From Aquabacterium sp. (GTDB taxonomy: Bacteria > Pseudomonadota > Gammaproteobacteria > Burkholderiales > Burkholderiaceae_C): a DNA stretch of 13,211 nt. A program made the position numbers and the translations under genes. Shown here piece by piece: positions 9,223 through 13,211 of this stretch (position 1 is the stretch's first letter; the number at the start of each line of letters is the position of its first letter). The notes beneath the pieces were generated by a model. That model ran no database searches and was not told where the DNA came from. It saw only the letters and a list, made by a program, of their open reading frames with translations. The stretch spans positions 1-13,211 of the forward strand of contig JAURXG010000421.1 in the NCBI GenBank assembly GCA_030654555.1, in the 5' to 3' direction.

Positions 9223-11226
9223 TCAGTCCAGCAGCGCCTCGGCCACCAGCTCGGCGATGTCACGCGACTGGGTGGCACCGGCCCCCGGCAGCGCGGCCAG
9301 GCCATCGGCCATCATCACCGCGCAGTAGGGGCAGGCCGTGGCGATGGTCTGCGGCTTCAGTGCCAGTGCCTGCTCGACCCGGGTGATGTTGATGCGCTGG
9401 CCGATGGTCTCTTCCATCCACATGCGACCGCCGCCAGCGCCGCAGCACATGGCCTTCTCGCGCGAGCGCTCCATCTCCAGCGGCGCATCGCTGCACAAGC
9501 GGCCCAGCACCTCGCGCGGGGCGTCGAACTCGCCGTTGTGCCGGCCCAGGTAGCAGGGGTCGTGGAAGACCACCTGCTGCAGCGCATTGCCCACGCGGAT
9601 GCGGCCCTGCGCCAGCAGTTCGGCAATCAACTGCGTGTGGTGCACCAGCTCGTAGTGGCCGCCGAACTCGGGGTACTCGTTGCGCAGTGAATTCAGCGCA
9701 TGCGGATCGCAGGTGACGATGCGCTTGACGCCACGCTCGTTGAGCGTCCCGACCAGCGCGGCCGCCAGCTGCTGGAACAGCATCTCGTTGCCGACGCGCC
9801 GCACACATTCGCCGGTGGAGCCCTCGTCGGGCCCCAGGATGCCGAAGCGCACGCCGGCGCGCTGCAGGATGGTGACGAAGGCGCGCGCGATCTTCTGTCC
9901 GCGCGGGTCGAAGCTCATCGCCGAGCCGACGTAGAACAGGCCATCCAGCGCGGCCATGTCCTCGGCGCTGCGCACCACCGGCACGTTCAAGCCTTGAGCC
10001 CAATCGCCACGTTGAGCGGCCTGCAGGCCCCAGGGGTTGCCTTGCGACTCGTAGGCCTCGAACACCTTCTTCAGCTCGTGCGGAAACTCGCCGGCGATCA
10101 TCACCTGGTGCTGGCGCATGCGCAGGAAGCGCGGCAGGTGCTCCAGCTCGATCGGGCAGGCCGCCTCGCAGTAGCCGCAGGTGGTGCAGGCCCACAGCGT
10201 GTCCTCGCTGATCACAGGGCCCACCAGCGCCGGCAGTTCGGATTTCGGATCATGCGCGATGAGCCGCTCACGCTGTTCGACCAGGTGGTGCTTGAGGCGG
10301 TCGTTGACCATCTTCATCGACAAGGGCTTGCCGGTCAGGTGGGTCGGGCAGGCGTCCTTGCAGCGGCCGCATTCGGTGCAGGTGAAGACGTCCAGCCCGT
10401 CCTTCCACACCAGGTCGGCGGCGGTGCGCACACCGGCCTTCATGTCGGCCTCCTCGGTGGCTTCCATCAGCTGGTCGATGTCGACGCTGGGCACCCGGTT
10501 GGCCGGCCGCCCGCGCCGGAAGAACAGCGTGGGCAACGCGGTGACGATGTGGAAGTGCTCGCCGGTGGGCAGCAGCACCAGGAAGCCGAACACCACCACC
10601 ATCTGCGTCCAGTACGACAGCAGGTAGCCCGCCTGCAGCACGCCGGACGACCCGCCCTGGAAGGCGGCGGCCACCGCACCCCCGGCAAAGGCGAAGGCCC
10701 GCTCGTGCGCGATGCCCGGCTCGCTGGCCGACAGCAGCGCGAAGCGGAAGCCGTCGAAGGCCAGGTCGGTGAGCATGATCACCAGGATGAGCCCCAGCAC
10801 CAGCACCGCCTCGCGGTTGGGCTCCAGCCGCGCCGGCCGCGCCACGAAGCGGCGCCAGAAGGCATACAGCACCGCGGCGATCACCGCCAGCTCGATGAAG
10901 TCCTTGAACGCCGCGAACGGCCCGCCGAACCAGTCCGGGAACACCGCGGGCTCGTGGTAGGCAATGGCGATCAACTGCAGCTTGCGCAGCAGCAGCGACA
11001 TGAAGCCGAGAAAGATCACCGCGTGCATCAGCCCCGGCCGCCACTCACGCTGCACCATGCGCCGCTGCAGCAAGCCGTTGAGCAGCACGCTGCGCAGGCG
11101 TTCGAGCGGCTGGTCCCAGCGCACCTCGGGCTGCAATGCCACCACCACTTGCAGCTTGCGCCAGCTCAGTGCGGCAAAGCCCGCGAGGGCCAGCAGCATC
11201 AGCAGACTCATTCCGACAGGACTCAT
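9223..11226 (-). CDS. Membrane-bound Fe-S electron-transfer protein (EtfD/FadF-like, heterodisulfide-reductase-related)
   Basis: Membrane oxidoreductase of 667 residues. The ATG at 11226 follows GGAGGG. The N-terminal part (about 1-235) has membrane helices of the NarI-like heme b type, with candidate heme histidines H68 (RPGLMHAVIFLGF), H91, H224 and H226. Two 4Fe-4S ferredoxin motifs follow: CTECGRCKDACP (C283, C286, C289, C293) and CTTCGYCEAACP (C347, C350, C353, C357). Two CCG (cysteine-rich) domains end the protein. The second is complete: HDPCY (C558), MCCG (C594-C595), ACPYC (C632, C635). The first is degenerate: Ser435 and Ala510 stand where relatives have Cys, leaving C474 and C506. 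Relatives such as FadF/EtfD pass electrons from electron-transfer flavoprotein (fatty-acid oxidation) to quinone. No etfAB genes are nearby, so the partner is unknown. Transcribed convergently to the ATPase operon. Confidence 0.9.
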   Translation of the reverse strand: MSPVGMSLLMLLALAGFAALSWRKLQVVVALQPEVRWDQPLERLRSVLLNGLLQRRMVQREWRPGLMHAVIFLGFMSLLLRKLQLIAIAYHEPAVFPDWFGGPFAAFKDFIELAVIAAVLYAFWRRFVARPARLEPNREAVLVLGLILVIMLTDLAFDGFRFALLSASEPGIAHERAFAFAGGAVAAAFQGGSSGVLQAGYLLSYWTQMVVVFGFLVLLPTGEHFHIVTALPTLFFRRGRPANRVPSVDIDQLMEATEEADMKAGVRTAADLVWKDGLDVFTCTECGRCKDACPTHLTGKPLSMKMVNDRLKHHLVEQRERLIAHDPKSELPALVGPVISEDTLWACTTCGYCEAACPIELEHLPRFLRMRQHQVMIAGEFPHELKKVFEAYESQGNPWGLQAAQRGDWAQGLNVPVVRSAEDMAALDGLFYVGSAMSFDPRGQKIARAFVTILQRAGVRFGILGPDEGSTGECVRRVGNEMLFQQLAAALVGTLNERGVKRIVTCDPHALNSLRNEYPEFGGHYELVHHTQLIAELLAQGRIRVGNALQQVVFHDPCYLGRHNGEFDAPREVLGRLCSDAPLEMERSREKAMCCGAGGGRMWMEETIGQRINITRVEQALALKPQTIATACPYCAVMMADGLAALPGAGATQSRDIAELVAEALLD

Positions 11227-11244
11227 GGCACCCTCCGCTGCGGC

Positions 11245-11250
11245 ACTCTA
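11245..11250 (-). promoter_or_regulatory. Candidate -10 element of the Fe-S protein gene
   Basis: TAGAGT on the minus strand matches TATAAT at 4 of 6 positions. Its centre is 32 bp from the centre of the FNR-like box upstream, which is the distance expected for class II FNR activation (site at -41.5). The implied start point near 11238 would give a leader of about 12 nt that still includes the GGAGGG ribosome-binding site. Weak by itself. Confidence 0.35.
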
Positions 11251-11272
11251 GGCACCGGTCAGCGCGCCACGC

Positions 11273-11286
11273 CTGATGCAAGTCAA
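11273..11286 (-). promoter_or_regulatory. Candidate FNR/Anr/FixK-family operator
   Basis: On the minus strand the sequence reads TTGAC-TTGC-ATCAG. Against the proteobacterial consensus TTGAY-N4-RTCAA only the last base differs. It lies 47 nt upstream of the start of the Fe-S oxidoreductase gene, in a 116-nt spacer between nikR and that gene. Such sites normally drive expression at low oxygen. I see no other convincing signal in this spacer and no clear terminator for nikR. Confidence 0.55.
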
Positions 11287-11342
11287 GTTGGCAGCTGCAT
11301 GGGCGCACGACCGCGCCGCCTTGTCACCCTGGCGTCAGTCGT

Positions 11343-11825
11343 TCAGGTGGCGGGCTTGAGGTGCAGGTGCGGCGCCTCGGTCGAGGCCGGTTGCGCACCG
11401 TGCCCGTGCCGATGCGGCAGGTGCTGCTCGACGCTGATCAGGTTGAGCTTGCCGTGGTGCACCCCGCGCTGGGCGCACACGCTGTCGGCAAAGCGCCGCA
11501 CCTCGGCGGTGGGGCCGCGCAGGATCACCGTCTCCAGGCAATGGTCGTGGTCGAGGTGGGCGTGCATGGTCGACACCGTCAGGTCGTGGTGCTCGTGGTG
11601 CAGCCCGGTGATGCGCTCCATCAAGTCGCGCTCGTGGTGGTTGAACACGTAGCTGAGGCAGGCGATGCAGTGCAGCGCGCTGTGGTCGTCCTGGCGCGTG
11701 CGCTCCAGCTCGCTGCGCAGCAGGTCACGCACCGCCTCGGACCGGTTGGCATATCCCTGGGCGGCGATGCGCCGGTCGAACTCCTGCGCCAGCTTGTCGT
11801 CCAGCGAGATGGTGAAGCGTTCCAT
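11343..11825 (-). CDS. nikR: Nickel-responsive transcriptional regulator NikR
   Basis: Ribbon-helix-helix repressor with an ACT-like nickel-binding domain, 160 residues. The start MERFTISLDDKLAQEFD at 11825 matches the family N-terminus; the frame is open 32 codons further up, but that stretch (Pro/Arg-rich) does not look like NikR. The DNA-binding part spans residues 2-45 (strand RFTISLD, then YANRSEAVRDLLR). The high-affinity square-planar nickel site is complete: H77, H88, H90 and C96 in HHEHHDL...MHAHLDHDHC, spaced as in E. coli H76, H87, H89, C95. FADSVCAQRGVHHGKLNLI (112-130) is the final conserved block. The protein extends about 20 residues beyond E. coli NikR in a His-rich tail (HLPHRHGHG and PHLHL) that could bind extra metal. 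Divergent cbiM/nikM is the obvious target. Confidence 0.95.
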   Translation of the reverse strand: MERFTISLDDKLAQEFDRRIAAQGYANRSEAVRDLLRSELERTRQDDHSALHCIACLSYVFNHHERDLMERITGLHHEHHDLTVSTMHAHLDHDHCLETVILRGPTAEVRRFADSVCAQRGVHHGKLNLISVEQHLPHRHGHGAQPASTEAPHLHLKPAT

Positions 11826-11879
11826 GGGGCGGTCCTGGCGGCTTGGATGCGGCGGGTCGACCATACACGAGAGACCTTC

Positions 11880-11910
11880 GGGCCGCCGCGGCCGACCGGC
11901 AAGGCGGCCC
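11880..11910 (-). terminator. Hairpin between the STAS-like gene and nikR
   Basis: GGGCCGCC (11880-11887) and GGCGGCCC (11903-11910) are perfectly complementary, an 8-bp stem around a 15-nt loop. It lies just after the stop of the minus-strand STAS-like gene and upstream of nikR. No T-run follows. It may partly end the upstream transcript, leaving nikR with its own promoter, or it may be chance in GC-rich DNA. Confidence 0.3.
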
Positions 11911-11921
11911 TGCCGGGGCAC

Positions 11922-12329
11922 TCAGCGCGGCAGGTGCGGCGGGCGCGGGTCCAGTCGGGGCGGCTGGGCTGCTATCCAGTCCCTGGCCGCAGCCGCCGTC
12001 GCGAAGATGCGGTAGGGCTGGGAGACGAAACCCAGGCCGATGAATTGATGGATCGCCGCGATGATCCGTTCATCGACGACGACCGCCGCAATGACGATGT
12101 TGGGATTGGTGAGCAAGGGCGCGATGTGCAGGGCCGCGATCTCGGCGGTGGCGTCGCGCGTGATCTCGTAACGCTCGACCTCCAGGTAGTCGGTGATCGT
12201 GTACTGCAGGTCGTCGAAGCGGGGATCGGCACAGATCGCATCGAAGGAGCGCCGGCGCTCGTCGATCGTGACACGACCGAAGTACCGGCGATAGACACCG
12301 CCGTGTTCCCAGGTCAGCTCAAAAGGCAT
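11922..12329 (-). CDS. Small SpoIIAA/STAS-like hypothetical protein
   Basis: Hypothetical protein of 135 residues with no known specific role. The pattern MPFELTWEHGGVYRRYFGRV, then TIDERRRSFDAICADPRFDD and LQYTITDYLEVERY suggests an alternating alpha/beta single-domain fold like the SpoIIAA-like/STAS proteins; strands NIVIAAVVVD (75-84) and a helix AAARDWIAAQ near the C-terminus agree. There are no membrane segments, signal peptide or metal-binding motif; it has only one cysteine. The ATG at 12329 lacks a good ribosome-binding site, but the frame has no better start. It is 96 nt upstream of nikR on the same strand and divergent from cbiM; a role in nickel or cobalt control is only suggested by position. 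The fold call is tentative, the coding call firm. Confidence 0.7.
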   Translation of the reverse strand: MPFELTWEHGGVYRRYFGRVTIDERRRSFDAICADPRFDDLQYTITDYLEVERYEITRDATAEIAALHIAPLLTNPNIVIAAVVVDERIIAAIHQFIGLGFVSQPYRIFATAAAARDWIAAQPPRLDPRPPHLPR

Positions 12330-12573
12330 GTTCGGTGCAACGCGGTTTGCGGCAGGACGCCTGCCCAGTCAGTTCTGACATTCTGATCCACCCGGCGGCG
12401 CGCGTCGCGAGCGACCCTCGTGCAGGTGCAGCCTTCGCGGCCCCGGCGCCTGGCCCGGGCTGGTCCGGCGTCGACGGCCCAAGCCTTGATAAGAACACCT
12501 GGCATTTCTTCATACATTTGTGATACTGCCGAGTCAGCGGCGCTCTGGCCGCACCTCACGCAAGGATTCGAAG
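12330..12573. other. Divergent intergenic region between STAS-like gene and cbiM
   Basis: A 244-nt non-coding stretch. Near the minus-strand gene it holds GGCAGG-ACG-CCTGCC (12351-12365), a perfect 6-bp inverted repeat in the presumed leader of that gene. It also holds the direct repeat TTCTGA at 12373-12378 and 12381-12386. The middle (about 12390-12480) is GC-rich with no signal I can name. The cbiM-proximal part (12484-12527) is the most AT-rich patch of the window and carries the candidate promoter. I do not see the conserved elements of a cobalamin riboswitch. Confidence 0.6.
12510..12527 (+). promoter_or_regulatory. Candidate cbiM promoter with NikR-like half-site
   Basis: An extended -10 element, TGT-GATACT (12519-12527; hexamer matches TATAAT at 4 of 6), lies 46 nt before the cbiM start. 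TCATAC at 12510-12515 equals one half of the E. coli NikR operator (GTATGA-N16-TCATAC). The matching left half at the 16-nt spacing is not present (GATAAG there). TGATAC at 12521-12526 is a near-copy of the half-site in the same orientation. A repressor bound here would cover the promoter. Low confidence. Confidence 0.35.
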
Positions 12574-13211
12574 ATGCACATGGCCGATGCACTGCTGTCG
12601 CCCGTCGTCGGCGGGGCGCTGTGGGCCGTCGCGGCCGGCGCGCTGGCCCTGGCATCGCGCCGGCTGCGCGACCGCAGCGACGAGGCCTGGGTGCCGCTGA
12701 TGGGCATGCTCGGCGCCTTCGTCTTCGCCGCGCAGATGATCAACTTCGCGATCCCCGGCACCGGCTCCAGCGGCCATCTGGGCGGCGCGCTGCTGCTGGC
12801 GATCCTGCTGGGGCCGCATGCGGCACTGGTGGTGGTCGCCTCGGTGCTGGCGGTGCAGGCGCTGTTCTTCGCCGATGGCGGGCTGCTGGCCTTTGGCGCC
12901 AACCTCTTCAACCTGGGCGTGCTGACCTGCTGGGTGGCCTACCCGCTGGTCTACCGGCCCCTGGCCGGCGCGTCGCCCGGCCCACTGCGCCGCAGCCTGG
13001 CGGCGGTGGCAGCGGCCGTGGTCGGCCTGCAGCTGGCCGCGCTGGGTGTGGTGCTGCAGACCACGGCGTCGGGCATCAGCGCCCTGCCGTTGAAGTCCTT
13101 CCTGTTGCTGATGCTGCCGATCCACGGCGCCATCGGTCTGGTCGAAGGGCTGGCCACGGCCGCGCTGCTGGGCTACCTGCAGCGCGCGCGCCCCGAGTTG
13201 CTGGCCGGCAC
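12574..13211 (+). CDS. cbiM: ECF-type nickel/cobalt transporter substrate-binding membrane subunit CbiM/NikM, 3'-truncated
   Basis: Membrane S-component of an energy-coupling-factor transporter for Ni2+ or Co2+. The first 212 residues are visible without a stop; the family is about 200-250 or longer. The start follows AAGGA (12562-12566) with 7-nt spacing. The N-terminus MHMADALLSP carries His2, which in this family coordinates the metal through the N-terminal Met-His amine, amide and imidazole. Other marks are GTGSSGHLGG (about 65-74, with the conserved metal-ligand His71), GGLLAFGANLFNLGV (about 101-120) and five to six hydrophobic helices, ending with LPIHGAIGLVEGLATAALLGYL. Divergence from nikR and the missing cobalamin riboswitch favour nickel over cobalt, an inference. 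Partners (CbiN/NikN, CbiQ, CbiO) should lie downstream, outside the window. Confidence 0.93.
   Translation, partial: MHMADALLSPVVGGALWAVAAGALALASRRLRDRSDEAWVPLMGMLGAFVFAAQMINFAIPGTGSSGHLGGALLLAILLGPHAALVVVASVLAVQALFFADGGLLAFGANLFNLGVLTCWVAYPLVYRPLAGASPGPLRRSLAAVAAAVVGLQLAALGVVLQTTASGISALPLKSFLLLMLPIHGAIGLVEGLATAALLGYLQRARPELLAG

Noticed and set aside
9700..11652. 650-codon + strand open frame opposite the Fe-S oxidoreductase gene
   Set aside because: Shadow of a gene with unmistakable cysteine motifs on the other strand; translation is His/Gln/Arg/Ala-rich with no motif.
11826..11921. N-terminal extension of NikR up to 11921
   Set aside because: The extra 32 residues are Pro/Arg-rich and precede the canonical NikR N-terminus; the stretch fits an intergenic region with a hairpin.
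12500..12515. Sigma-54 promoter starting at TGGCAT before cbiM
   Set aside because: The -12 GC element is missing at the required spacing (CATAC there).
12330..12573. Cobalamin riboswitch ahead of cbiM
   Set aside because: No recognisable conserved core of the B12 riboswitch in the 244 nt; the spacer looks protein-regulated.

Overview
The window is very GC-rich, with strongly G/C-biased third codon positions and long antisense shadow frames. Gene content (a membrane-anchored Fe-S oxidoreductase with an FNR-like promoter, a proteobacterial-type NikR, a CbiM/NikM permease, lipobox lipoproteins) suggests a Gram-negative proteobacterium, probably a betaproteobacterium of the Burkholderiales. That placement is inference; no rRNA or tRNA gene is present to confirm it.

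Region 1 (1-9189, + strand) is a rotary V/A-type ATPase operon: subunit I (5' end cut off by the window), K (c-ring proteolipid), F, E, A (catalytic), B (non-catalytic), then a predicted outer-membrane or periplasmic heme lipoprotein of the ethylbenzene-dehydrogenase (EB_dh) heme-binding family, then subunit D (central shaft), then a second putative lipoprotein of unknown function. Junctions F/E, E/A, A/B and D/lipoprotein overlap. The three spacers longer than 50 nt (K-F, B-heme lipoprotein, heme lipoprotein-D) each carry an inverted repeat. No subunit C (d) or G/H is visible; they may lie upstream. The most unusual feature is the heme lipoprotein gene lodged between B and D.

Region 2 (9190-11342) holds one convergent minus-strand gene, a 667-residue membrane electron-transfer protein with a NarI-like heme b domain, two 4Fe-4S clusters and two CCG domains, of the EtfD/FadF/heterodisulfide-reductase-like type. 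Upstream is a near-consensus FNR/Anr box at class II spacing from a possible -10 element, suggesting activation at low oxygen.

Region 3 (11343-13211) is a nickel (or cobalt) homeostasis locus: nikR and a small SpoIIAA/STAS-like gene on the minus strand, and divergently a cbiM/nikM ECF-transporter gene cut off by the right edge. The 244-nt spacer before cbiM holds an AT-rich patch with a candidate promoter and a NikR-like half-site.

Functionally the window joins ion-motive energy conversion (V-ATPase), exported redox or heme proteins, a quinone-linked electron-transfer protein, and nickel uptake control. Only the ATPase cluster is a clear operon; the links between regions are conjecture.
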